A stretch of DNA of 10,436 bases from Pseudomonadota bacterium (GCA_028873275.1 JAGWLJ010000026.1:1-10436); one strand, 5' to 3'; shown: positions 1 to 8,234, numbered from the stretch's first letter. Notes: generated by a model from the letters alone, not told the origin. Program-made: numbers and translations.

Positions 1-234
1 TGCGCGCCTGCCCGCCTCGCGCACGGTGGCAAAGGCGTCGACTAAGAGGTTATCCAGCTTCTCGCCGCCGTTCAGGCGCTCGCGCAGCCACTGCGTGCGG
101 CCGCGTAATTCGTCGTCGGTCAGGCGCTGCATCTGCGGCTCGAGCGCGTTGATGCGCTGCACCTGCGCGCCGAGCGTCTTGACGAAGCGGTCGTTGGCCG
201 ACCCGAACAGCTTTTTGGCGAGGGAAGAAATCAT
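1..234 (-). CDS. secA: SecA preprotein translocase ATPase, N-terminal fragment
   Basis: The minus strand encodes the first 78 residues of a protein that runs off the left edge of the window. It begins MISSLAKKLFGSANDR and continues with RINALEP, LTDDELRGRT and AFATVREAGRR. These match the start of SecA, where a short amphipathic helix leads into the helicase-like domain and the VREA stretch precedes the ATP-binding region. SecA is the cytoplasmic ATPase that pushes unfolded preproteins through SecYEG. The ATG is at 234-232 and no good Shine-Dalgarno sequence is seen upstream. The gene is divergent from a secreted parvulin isomerase, an arrangement common in Alphaproteobacteria. The Walker motifs lie outside the window, so only the N-terminus supports the call, but the match is specific. 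Confidence 0.93.
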   Translation of the reverse strand, partial: MISSLAKKLFGSANDRFVKTLGAQVQRINALEPQMQRLTDDELRGRTQWLRERLNGGEKLDNLLVDAFATVREAGRRA

Positions 235-243
235 GACCGCAAA

Positions 244-272
244 GAGATAGGGCGTTAATACCCGCAAGTCAA
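244..272 (-). promoter_or_regulatory. Possible sigma70-type promoter of secA
   Basis: On the minus strand TTGACT (272-267) is followed after 17 bases by TATCTC (249-244), just ahead of the secA ATG. The -35 hexamer is good but the -10 is poor (3 of 6 to TATAAT). A transcript starting here would have a very short leader, consistent with the missing Shine-Dalgarno sequence. This is pattern matching only. Confidence 0.3.
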
Positions 273-278
273 CGCCGC

Positions 279-307
279 TTGCCAAGGTTTTATAAATATG
301 CCATAAG
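279..307 (+). promoter_or_regulatory. Possible sigma70-type promoter of the parvulin isomerase gene
   Basis: TTGCCA (279-284) and CATAAG (302-307) are separated by 17 bases, giving 5 of 6 and 4 of 6 matches to the -35 and -10 consensus. The stretch lies in the 112-base divergent region between secA and the isomerase gene. An AAGGA Shine-Dalgarno sequence follows at 334-338, eight bases before the ATG at 347. Confidence 0.35.
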
Positions 308-346
308 CGAGGTCGCGTTATTTTCAGCTTTATAAGGATATCCGCC

Positions 347-1309
347 ATGAAACAGACTCTCGCGCTGCTCGCCGCCGTCACCGCTCTTGCCACCTTCCCC
401 GCCCTGGCTGAGGAAGCCAAAACGGATGCGCCGGCCACTTCCGCCACTGCCCCGGCCGCTCCCGCTCCCAGCGCCAAGGATTACACCATCGTCAGGGTCG
501 GCGGCGACGAAATCAAAAACTCGGAAGTGCTCGATATCTGGAAGGGCCTGTTCCCCACCGGCGCCGCGCCCGATTTCAACACCTTCGATGAGAACATTCG
601 CCAGAACGTGCTGCGCGGTATCGTCTCCGAGCGGCTGATTTACGCCGAGGCGGTCAAGGCCGGCACCGACAAGAACGAGGATGTCAAGAAGCGCCTGGCC
701 GAGATGCAGAAACAGGTGGTCATCCAGAGCTTCATGGAAGGCAAAGCCAAGGATTTGGTGACGGATGACCAGCTGCGCGCCGCCTATGCCGAAAAAGTCA
801 ACGCCACCAAGGGGCAGGAAGAGATCAAGGCGCGCCATATCCTGGTCGCCAATGAGGATGAGGCCCGGAAGCTGCGCGCCGAGCTCAAGAAAGGCGCCGA
901 TTTCGAGAAGCTGGCTAGGGAAAAATCGGCCGACAAGGGTTCGGGCAGCAATGGGGGCGAGCTGGGCTGGTTCACCAAGGACAAGATGGTGCCGGAATTC
1001 GCCGATGCCGCCTTCAAGCTGAAGAAGGGGGATATTTCTGAGCCGGTCAAGTCGCCGTTCGGCTGGCATATTATCCAGGTTGAGGACCGTCGCCCGGTGC
1101 AGCCGGCTTCCTTCGAGGACATGAAGGATTCGCTGCGCAGCGAGCTGGCCGGCAAGGCCGTGCAGGGCTATGTCGAAGGGCTGCTCAAGAAAGCCGACAT
1201 CAAATATTACAGCGCCGACGGAGCCGAAAAGCCGTTTACCGCGTCGCTCAGCCCCGCCGCGGGCAGCGCGCCGAAAGCCGATGCGAAAAAGGAAGAGAAG
1301 AAGCTGTAA
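347..1309 (+). CDS. Periplasmic parvulin-type peptidyl-prolyl cis-trans isomerase (PpiC/SurA-like)
   Basis: A 320-residue exported foldase that isomerises X-Pro bonds in envelope or secreted proteins. Residues 1-21 form a signal peptide with a likely cleavage at ALA/EE. Residues 22-43 are a low-complexity Ala/Pro/Thr linker. Residues 44-155 resemble a SurA-like helical chaperone region. Residues 159-250 are the rotamase domain, with KARHILV, the GSGSNGGELGWF loop, FADAAFKLKKGDISEPV and the closing FGWHIIQVEDRRP, all typical of parvulins. The tail from 295 is Ala/Lys-rich and probably disordered. AAGGA at 334-338 supports the start. The gene is divergent from secA, as is common in Alphaproteobacteria, which fits a role in folding newly exported proteins. 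In many relatives the next gene is argJ; here it is the exosortase substrate. Lipoprotein attachment is unlikely because no lipobox cysteine is present. Confidence 0.92.
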   Translation: MKQTLALLAAVTALATFPALAEEAKTDAPATSATAPAAPAPSAKDYTIVRVGGDEIKNSEVLDIWKGLFPTGAAPDFNTFDENIRQNVLRGIVSERLIYAEAVKAGTDKNEDVKKRLAEMQKQVVIQSFMEGKAKDLVTDDQLRAAYAEKVNATKGQEEIKARHILVANEDEARKLRAELKKGADFEKLAREKSADKGSGSNGGELGWFTKDKMVPEFADAAFKLKKGDISEPVKSPFGWHIIQVEDRRPVQPASFEDMKDSLRSELAGKAVQGYVEGLLKKADIKYYSADGAEKPFTASLSPAAGSAPKADAKKEEKKL

Positions 1310-1330
1310 GCCGCTTTTCACTTTGCGCAG

Positions 1331-1352
1331 TTATCATAATATGGTATGATAA
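1331..1352 (+). repeat. Perfect 8-bp inverted repeat, possible operator
   Basis: TTATCATA (1331-1338) and TATGATAA (1345-1352) are exact reverse complements around a 6-base spacer. The element lies 22 bases after the isomerase stop codon and 75 bases before the substrate gene. It is AT-rich and lacks a U-tract, so it looks more like a dimeric regulator site than a terminator. Confidence 0.5.
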
Positions 1353-1353
1353 G

Positions 1354-1427
1354 AAGGAATTAATAAATTTTTAAGCAATCATTCCTAGAATCCATTCCAG
1401 TATTATTTTAACTGAAAGGAATTCCTT
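1354..1427 (+). promoter_or_regulatory. Leader of the substrate gene with repeated AGGAAT/ATTCC words and a palindromic Shine-Dalgarno site
   Basis: The word AGGAAT occurs at 1355-1360 and 1418-1422 (as AGGAA followed by TT). Its complement ATTCC(T/A) occurs at 1381-1386 and again near 1395. A perfect 12-bp palindrome, AAGGAATTCCTT (1416-1427), directly abuts the ATG at 1428 and contains the AAAGGA ribosome binding site. The repeated words could pair in the mRNA or bind a protein. A TATTAT sequence at 1401-1406 resembles a -10 box, but no convincing -35 is seen at the right distance. Confidence 0.35.
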
Positions 1428-1748
1428 ATGAAGCAGCTTCTGCAGATTTTCAATAAACCCCTGCGCCATACGCTGATGACGGCGGCGATGCTGGGTATAA
1501 CATTGATGCCGATAATGGCAAACAAGGCGATGGCGGCGGGAACGGTAGGCAATTGTGGCCAATGGAGTGGTTCAGGACAAACTACATGTGAAAGTAATTT
1601 TGATAGTAATGGGGCGGCTTGCGTTTGGGATACTGTCAATAATACTGGTTGTCTGCCCGAAATGTCCGATTATCTGGCCGCCGCTTTCGTGATCGTGGCG
1701 GGTGGGCTGATGTTTTATATCCGCCGCCGCAACCTGGCTGCGGCATAA
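1428..1748 (+). CDS. Small Cys-rich secreted protein with an LPE-type exosortase sorting signal
   Basis: A 106-residue protein that I do not recognise as a named family but whose architecture is clear. Residues 1-36 are a long signal peptide with a basic start, a hydrophobic core and likely cleavage at AMA/AG. Residues 37-75 are the mature region, with cysteines at 43, 54, 65 and 75 spaced by 10, 10 and 9 residues, and tryptophans just after two of them. Residues 76-78 are LPE, followed by a transmembrane segment at about 82-98 and then RRRN. The short motif, helix and basic cluster form the tripartite C-terminal signal recognised by exosortases, here a variant of PEP-CTERM-like tails. The adjacent exosortase gene is the probable processing enzyme. 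AAAGGA at 1415-1420 supports the start. GC is about 45 percent across the mature region, well below its neighbours. The role of the mature peptide is unknown; a surface or secreted factor is plausible. Confidence 0.82.
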   Translation: MKQLLQIFNKPLRHTLMTAAMLGITLMPIMANKAMAAGTVGNCGQWSGSGQTTCESNFDSNGAACVWDTVNNTGCLPEMSDYLAAAFVIVAGGLMFYIRRRNLAAA

Positions 1749-1766
1749 AGTCCGTATCTGTGCTTT

Positions 1767-1797
1767 AAAAACCCGGCTCTTTTGAGCCGGGTTTTTA
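1767..1797 (+). terminator. Strong rho-independent terminator after the substrate gene
   Basis: ACCCGGCTC (1771-1779) and GAGCCGGGT (1784-1792) pair perfectly around a TTTT loop. The stem is extended by flanking A and T runs and is followed by a T-tract. It starts about 20 bases after the stop codon at 1748. It would end most substrate transcripts and separate substrate expression from the exosortase gene 60 bases further on. The flanking A-run could make it partly bidirectional. Confidence 0.93.
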
Positions 1798-1860
1798 TTT
1801 TCTGCGTCACTTTTATTTGCGTTTGCTGCGTGGCGAAGATAATCTTTATCTCGTCTTTAT

Positions 1861-3006
1861 ATGTCCTCCCAGCTTCTGCACCGTCTCCGTACCGACGCTC
1901 TCGTTATCAAAGAGCGCTATGGTCATGCGGCGTGGGGCCGCATGCAAATGTGGCGTAACGCGATTCTTGCCAGATTAGGCCAGCTGGCCTGTCATCCTAG
2001 GATATTGCCGCTGCGCCCCCTGAGGGAAAACCTCCTTGGTTGGCTGGAAAGTTCCGCCGGCATTGCTGCCCAGCGTTACCTCAGCATTGGCAGCCAATCG
2101 CTGGCGGCGGTGCTGACCCTGTTTATATTGAACGCCTTCCAAGGCGGATGGACATGGATGCAGCATGTCAGGGACGGGTTGGCGCGCCATATATTGCAGC
2201 TACCCGCTGAGTTCGTGCCTATTCCCTTCGCGTTTCTGCTCTGGGTGCGACTGATGGAGCGGGAGCGGCCTTTCGTCCTTCGCTTTTCGCCTTTCTTCGG
2301 TGCGCTCGGCATCGCCTGCCTTGCCGCCATTCCGCAGCTCCTGGCATTTCCTGATTTGCGCCAGTATCTCTTCGGCGCTGCCGTCGTCTCCAGCCTTTTC
2401 GTGCTGGTATCCTTTGCAGATTGCCTGGGCCGCATGATACGCCAGCCTCGCCCGGCCATCGTGGCGATTCTGGCGGCCAGCGCTGCCTGCAATTATTACT
2501 GGCTGATGCGCACCCTGTGGGCGCAGATGATTGGCTGGACGGCGCATACCGTGCATGTCATCTTGCGCTTCTATGGTGCGGCGGCATTTGCCATGCCGCA
2601 TCCGAAATGGCAGGGTAGCTTTATTATCGGCTCGCATTATTTCCGTGCCAGTGTCAATCCCGGCTGCAACGGGCTCGAGGGAATCTTCCTGTTTAATTTT
2701 CTGCTGTCGGTGATGCTGCTGCTCGACTGGCAGCTGTTCCGGCGCCGCAGCCTGATTCTGCTGTATGGCCTGGGCGTCATCTATATGTTCTTTGTCAACG
2801 CCATCCGCATCACGGTGCTGTTTTCAATCGGCTACTGGGCCTACCGGCCGGATGCCTGGCCGTTCATGTGGCATTTCCGCGGCGCAACGCTGGAAATGTT
2901 CCATTCTTACGAGGGCTGGGTATTTTACCTGATTGCTTTCGGCCTGTTTGCGGCATGGCTGTATCGGACGACGCTGCGCCGTAACCAGTTGACAGTTAAC
3001 GGTTGA
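1861..3006 (+). CDS. Exosortase/archaeosortase-family transpeptidase
   Basis: A 381-residue multi-pass inner-membrane protein. Exosortases cut C-terminal sorting signals of exported proteins and probably transfer them to a carrier. The family core is in the C-terminal half: VNPGCNGLEGIFLF (Cys269, the nucleophile motif), FVNAIRITVLF (Arg316) and MFHSYEGWVFYLIAF (His348), each at the edge of a hydrophobic helix. Several further transmembrane segments are seen at about 78-95, 118-132, 145-163, 168-186, 197-212, 272-289 and 298-318. Residues 1-75 are a basic, mostly cytoplasmic extension. Motif 1 reads CNG where many relatives have CSG. The subtype cannot be assigned. No Shine-Dalgarno sequence precedes the ATG, so a leaderless or weakly translated message is possible; a weak GATAAT -10-like site lies at 1838-1843. 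The last residues (QLTVNG) are encoded by the heptamer repeats that begin at 2987. The small LPE protein upstream is its likely substrate. Confidence 0.9.
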   Translation: MSSQLLHRLRTDALVIKERYGHAAWGRMQMWRNAILARLGQLACHPRILPLRPLRENLLGWLESSAGIAAQRYLSIGSQSLAAVLTLFILNAFQGGWTWMQHVRDGLARHILQLPAEFVPIPFAFLLWVRLMERERPFVLRFSPFFGALGIACLAAIPQLLAFPDLRQYLFGAAVVSSLFVLVSFADCLGRMIRQPRPAIVAILAASAACNYYWLMRTLWAQMIGWTAHTVHVILRFYGAAAFAMPHPKWQGSFIIGSHYFRASVNPGCNGLEGIFLFNFLLSVMLLLDWQLFRRRSLILLYGLGVIYMFFVNAIRITVLFSIGYWAYRPDAWPFMWHFRGATLEMFHSYEGWVFYLIAFGLFAAWLYRTTLRRNQLTVNG

Positions 3007-3067
3007 CAGTTGACAGTAGAGGACATTTTTCTTTTTGCTGACCTCTGTTAACGGACAATTGCCCACT
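2987..3067. repeat. Degenerate palindrome with tandem 7-mer arms at the exosortase/ntrC junction
   Basis: The left arm is five tandem heptamers of consensus AGTTGAC at 2987-3021 (the fifth is diverged). The right arm, 3040-3067, is four heptamers in inverted orientation; read on the minus strand they include CGTTAAC and AGAGGTC. Pairing the four left and four right units in order gives 18 of 28 identities by my count. The spacer 3022-3039 is T-rich. The element fills the whole gap between the genes, encodes the last residues and stop codon of the exosortase, and ends five bases before the ntrC ATG. Its architecture matches the elements at 4496-4579 and 6736-6809. Confidence 0.7.
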
Positions 3068-3072
3068 GGCTT

Positions 3073-4536
<1,464 letters not shown>

Positions 4537-4537
4537 G

Positions 4538-6736
4538 ATGCTTTCCTCTTCACATCTTCACATCTCCACCTCTTCACATCCCTTTGCGCTCTGGCTTAAG
4601 CGCAACCTGGCTGCCATCCTGACGCTGCTGGCTTTCGCCTCGGCCATCGCCACCTATGCCGTCATCACCGGGAGCGATGCGCCGCTGGGCATGAAGCCGC
4701 GGCGGGTGCTGACCTTTCTGGCCATCGATATGTCCCTGCTGTCGCTGCTGGCCGGCGTCGTCGGCTGGCGCATCTGGCGGCTGTGGGCGTCGCTCAGGGC
4801 TGGTTATGCCGGGTCGAAGCTGCAGAAGCGCATTGTCGTCATGTTCAGCCTGGTGACCATCGTCCCGACGCTGATCGTATCGGTGTTCTCGGCGGTGTTT
4901 TTCAATCTCGGCATCGAGGCGTGGTTCAACGAGCGCGTGGAGACGGTGGTTGGCGAATCGCTGGCCGTCGCCGAAGCCTATCTCAACGAGCACAAGGAGA
5001 ATATCCGTGGCGACGCCATTGCCATGGCGGGCGACCTCAACCGCGTTGTCAGCCTCGCCTTCACTCATCCGCAGGAATTCAACGACATCGTCAATGAGCA
5101 GTCGGAGCTGCGGCTGCTCACCGAATCGCTGGTGTTCCAGGGCGATCATATCCTGGCGCAGGGGCCGCTGAGCTTCGCGCTGTCCTTCGAGCGCCTGCCT
5201 CAGGACATGCTGGACCGCGCCGCCAAAGGCGAGGTGGTCATCATCACCACCGAGGACGACAAGGTGCGGGCGCTGGTGCGGCTGGATGCGCTGGCCAACA
5301 CCTACCTGCTGGTCGGAAGGCTGATCGACAGCAAGGTGCTGGCGCATATGCAGCACACCCAGGGCGCCGTGCATGAATACGAGACGCTGAAAAGCCAGCT
5401 GGCCCATCTCGAATTTGCCTTCCTGGTCGTTTTCATCACCCTGGCACTGCTGCTGCTGCTGGCCGCCATCTGGTACGGCATGGTGTTCGCCGCCCGGCTG
5501 ACCACGCCGGTTTCACGGCTGGCGGTGGCGGCGGAGCGTGTGCGCGGCGGCGATTTTTCCGCTCGTGTGGCCGATCCCGGCAGCAACGACGAGATCGGCA
5601 GCCTGAGCCGCGTCTTCAACCGCATGACTGAGCAGCTGGAGGCCCAGCGGGCCGGATTGATCGATGCCAACCGCCAGCTCGACCAGCGGCGGCGCTTTTC
5701 CGAAGCGGTGCTGTCCGGCGTCTCGGCCGGTGTCATCGCCACCGACCATAACAAGCGCATCACTCTGTTCAATCGCTCGGCCGGTGCTATTCTCGACCGC
5801 ATCGGCCAGCCGATCGCCGCCGGCGCTGACATTGCCGAGGCGCTGCCCAATCTCGAAGAGCTGCTCGGGCAGGCGGAGCAGATGCCGGGAGAAGCGGCGC
5901 AGACGACGTTGACCCTGGCCCGTAACGGCCGTTCGCTGACGCTGCATGTGCGCGCCACCGTCGAGCGGCTGGATGCGGCGGTGGAAGGCTTCATCGTTAC
6001 CTTCGACGACATCACCCTGCTGGCTGCTGCGCAGAAAAGCGCGGCCTGGGCGGATGTGGCGCGCCGCGTGGCGCATGAAATCAAGAATCCGTTGACGCCG
6101 ATCGCGCTTTCCGCCGAGCGTCTCAAGCGCAAATATCTCAAATACATCACCGAGGATCAGGAGAATTACGTCAAATATACCGATACCATCGCCCGCCACG
6201 TTGCTGATATCGGCCGCATGGTGGAGGAATTCGTCTCCTTCGCCCGCATGCCGGCCCCGCGCTTCGCTGATGAGGATTTGAGCGCCATGATTCGCAAGGC
6301 GATGTTCTCGGCGCAGGTGGGCAATCCCGCCATCGAATACCGGCTGGAGATGCCCCACGAACCGGTCATGTTGCACTGCGACGAGCGGCAGATCATGCAG
6401 GTGCTGACCAACCTGCTCAAGAACGCCGCCGAGGCGGTGGAGGCGCGCCAGGTGGCGCAGCCGGAAAACCGCGAGCCGGGGCGCATCGGCATTGCGCTCT
6501 CCTGCCATGAAAATGCCGTGCAGCTGGTGGTCGAGGATAACGGCATGGGCTTTCCGGCGGATAATATAGGCAAGATGATGGAGCCTTATGTCACCACCCG
6601 CGCCAAGGGCACCGGGCTGGGGCTGGCGATTGTCAGGAAAATCATTGAAGATCACAAGGCTAAGATAAACCTGGAGAATGTTCCCGGCGGCGGGGCGCGG
6701 GTTGTGCTTTCATTTTCGCAACACTGTGATATATAG
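4538..6736 (+). CDS. ntrY: NtrY-type membrane sensor histidine kinase
   Basis: With the ATG at 4538 the protein has 732 residues, close to the usual NtrY length. The N-terminus has transmembrane segments at about 23-44, 57-79 and 98-124, then an extracytoplasmic domain (about 125-288), a fourth helix (about 290-314), a HAMP domain (about 315-370) and a PAS domain (about 385-495). The kinase core follows: H-box VAHEIKNPLTPIALSAERLKR with His513, the N-box LTNLLKNAAEAV (about 623-634), DNGMGF (667-672) and GTGLGLAI (691-698). NtrY phosphorylates NtrX and in some Alphaproteobacteria cross-talks with NtrC; it has been tied to nitrogen and redox control. An in-frame ATG at 4496 lies inside ntrC and would add 14 residues. 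I prefer 4538 because GGAG at 4524-4527 is well placed for it and the stop-to-start spacing is one base. The first residues (LSSSHLHISTSSHPF) come from the repeat arm. Confidence 0.92.
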   Translation: MLSSSHLHISTSSHPFALWLKRNLAAILTLLAFASAIATYAVITGSDAPLGMKPRRVLTFLAIDMSLLSLLAGVVGWRIWRLWASLRAGYAGSKLQKRIVVMFSLVTIVPTLIVSVFSAVFFNLGIEAWFNERVETVVGESLAVAEAYLNEHKENIRGDAIAMAGDLNRVVSLAFTHPQEFNDIVNEQSELRLLTESLVFQGDHILAQGPLSFALSFERLPQDMLDRAAKGEVVIITTEDDKVRALVRLDALANTYLLVGRLIDSKVLAHMQHTQGAVHEYETLKSQLAHLEFAFLVVFITLALLLLLAAIWYGMVFAARLTTPVSRLAVAAERVRGGDFSARVADPGSNDEIGSLSRVFNRMTEQLEAQRAGLIDANRQLDQRRRFSEAVLSGVSAGVIATDHNKRITLFNRSAGAILDRIGQPIAAGADIAEALPNLEELLGQAEQMPGEAAQTTLTLARNGRSLTLHVRATVERLDAAVEGFIVTFDDITLLAAAQKSAAWADVARRVAHEIKNPLTPIALSAERLKRKYLKYITEDQENYVKYTDTIARHVADIGRMVEEFVSFARMPAPRFADEDLSAMIRKAMFSAQVGNPAIEYRLEMPHEPVMLHCDERQIMQVLTNLLKNAAEAVEARQVAQPENREPGRIGIALSCHENAVQLVVEDNGMGFPADNIGKMMEPYVTTRAKGTGLGLAIVRKIIEDHKAKINLENVPGGGARVVLSFSQHCDI

Positions 6737-6809
6737 GTGACAGTATGAGTGTAAGTGTGGGTGCATAAATGTCTTGCTCCTCTCTCACACTCGCGCCACA
6801 CATCGCACC
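6736..6809. repeat. Degenerate palindrome with 8-mer-like arms at the ntrY/ntrX junction
   Basis: The left side (6736-6767) can be read as four octamers rich in GTG, including TAAGTGTG. The right side (6778-6809) gives on the minus strand four octamers including CGAGTGTG, GTGTGGCG and GGTGCGAT. The two arms agree at about 16 of 32 positions in order, weaker than the other two junctions. Local pairs GTGTGG (6755-6760) with CCACAC (6796-6801) and GAGTGT (6747-6752) with ACACTC (6787-6792) are mutually exclusive. The element starts at the last base of the ntrY stop codon and ends eight bases before the ntrX ATG, filling the gap as at the two upstream junctions. Confidence 0.45.
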
Positions 6810-6817
6810 GATGAGCC

Positions 6818-8212
6818 ATGACCGCCGACATTCTGATTGTTGACGACGAAGCCGATATCCGCGATCTGGTCTCGGATATTCTCAAAGACGCCAAATACGC
6901 CACCCGCACGGCGCAGGACAGCGACACCGCCTTCAAGGCCATCGCCGAACGCGTGCCTTCCGTGCTGGTGCTCGACATCTGGCTGCAGGGCAGCGAGATG
7001 GACGGGCTGGGCATCCTCGAAATGGCGCGCAGGAAATACCCGCACCTGCCGGTCATCATGATCAGCGGCCACGGCAATATCGAAACGGCGGTGGCCGCCA
7101 TTAAAATGGGCGCCTATGATTTCATCGAAAAGCCGTTCAAAGAGGACCGGCTGCTCCTGATGGTGGCGCGAGCGCTGGAGCACACGCGGCTCAAGCAGGA
7201 GAATACCGAGCTGAAGACGCGCGGAAAATTCGAGATGCAGTTCAATGGTCCGTCGCAGGCCATCCAGCAGGTTCGCCAGGCGGTGGAGAAGATTGCCCCC
7301 GCCTCGAGCCGTGTGCTGATCACCGGCGCGCCCGGCACCGGCAAGGAGATGCTGGCGCGGCTGATTCATGCGAAGTCGCCGCGCGGCAACGGCAATTTCG
7401 TCGTCATGAACGCGGCGGGGCTGTCGCCCGACCGCGTCGAGGCGGAGCTGTTCGGCATCGAGGACACCAATCCCAACGGCGGAGCGGAAAAGCTCGGCCT
7501 GTTCGAGCGGGCCCATCAGGGCACGCTGTTCATCGACGAAGTGGCCGACATGCCGCTGGAAACGCAGGGTAAGGTGCTGCGCACGCTGCAGGAGCAGGGG
7601 TTCACCCGCCTGCGCGGCACGCGCCGCGTCGAGATCGATGTGCGCGTCATCGCCGCCAGCAACCGCGACCTGACCGGCGAGATCGCCGCCGGCCGCTTCC
7701 GCGAGGATTTATATTACCGCCTGAACGTCGTGCCGGTGAAAATGCCGCCGCTCAAGGATCGCCGCGAGGATATTCCGGAGCTCTGCCATTATTTCCTGCG
7801 CCGCGCCTCGGAGATGGCCGGGCTGCCGGTGCGTGAGCTTTCGGAGGAGTCGCTGGCCATGCTGCAGGCCTATAACTGGCCGGGCAACGTACGGCAGCTG
7901 CGCAACATGATGGAATGGCTGCTGATCATGACCGGCGGCAACAGGGAGCCGGTTTCGGCCGACGAGCTGCCGCCCGAAATCCTCACCTCCAACCCGGTGC
8001 TGGCCCGCCCGGAAACCAACGCCGATATCATGTCCATGCCCCTGCGCGAAGCCAGGGAATTGTTCGAGAAGCAATACCTCGTCGCCCAGATCGGCCGCTT
8101 TGGCGGCAATATCTCCCGTACCTCCGCCTTTGTCGGGATGGAGCGCTCGGCCCTCCACCGCAAGCTCAAGATGCTGGGCGTGACCGCGGCAGAAGAAGAA
8201 AAAGTTAATTAA
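6818..8212 (+). CDS. ntrX: NtrX-type response regulator
   Basis: A 464-residue regulator of the NtrC family and partner of NtrY. The receiver (1-120) has acidic residues at 9-11, phospho-acceptor Asp53 and Lys105 (DFIEKPFK). The AAA+ domain (about 142-370) has Walker A GAPGTGKE (170-177), Walker B TLFIDEVAD (236-244), REDLYYRLNVVPV and WPGNVRQLRN. Where NtrC has GAFTGA this protein reads FGIEDTNPNGGAEKLGLFE, so the sigma54-contacting loop is absent, as known for alphaproteobacterial NtrX. It therefore probably acts without sigma54 activation. A Fis-type helix-turn-helix lies at about 428-452 (GGNISRTSAFVGMERSALHRKL). There is no clear Shine-Dalgarno sequence before the ATG, so translation may depend on the structure at the ntrY/ntrX junction. 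A probable terminator follows. In many relatives trkA or hfq-region genes come next; here it is an unrelated glycine-zipper protein. Confidence 0.93.
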   Translation: MTADILIVDDEADIRDLVSDILKDAKYATRTAQDSDTAFKAIAERVPSVLVLDIWLQGSEMDGLGILEMARRKYPHLPVIMISGHGNIETAVAAIKMGAYDFIEKPFKEDRLLLMVARALEHTRLKQENTELKTRGKFEMQFNGPSQAIQQVRQAVEKIAPASSRVLITGAPGTGKEMLARLIHAKSPRGNGNFVVMNAAGLSPDRVEAELFGIEDTNPNGGAEKLGLFERAHQGTLFIDEVADMPLETQGKVLRTLQEQGFTRLRGTRRVEIDVRVIAASNRDLTGEIAAGRFREDLYYRLNVVPVKMPPLKDRREDIPELCHYFLRRASEMAGLPVRELSEESLAMLQAYNWPGNVRQLRNMMEWLLIMTGGNREPVSADELPPEILTSNPVLARPETNADIMSMPLREARELFEKQYLVAQIGRFGGNISRTSAFVGMERSALHRKLKMLGVTAAEEEKVN

Positions 8213-8234
8213 AAATCAAACAATTACTTATTAC

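Noticed and set aside
290..1321. Long open frame on the minus strand opposite the isomerase gene
   Set aside because: It mirrors the codon structure of a clear parvulin gene, its product is a low-complexity Leu/Gly/Arg/His-rich string with no recognisable domain, and the plus-strand gene has a signal peptide and family motifs.
2987..3067. Tandem units as a CRISPR array
   Set aside because: Units are 7 bases with no unique spacers, and no cas gene is present.
5430..5460. TGGCAC followed by GC-rich sequence, resembling the -24 element of a sigma54 promoter
   Set aside because: It lies within the codons of an NtrY transmembrane helix made of repeated CTG, and the -12 element does not match TTGCA.
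6818..8212. Missing GAFTGA in NtrX as a sign of a broken gene
   Set aside because: Loss of this loop is a known feature of alphaproteobacterial NtrX; the rest of the protein is intact.
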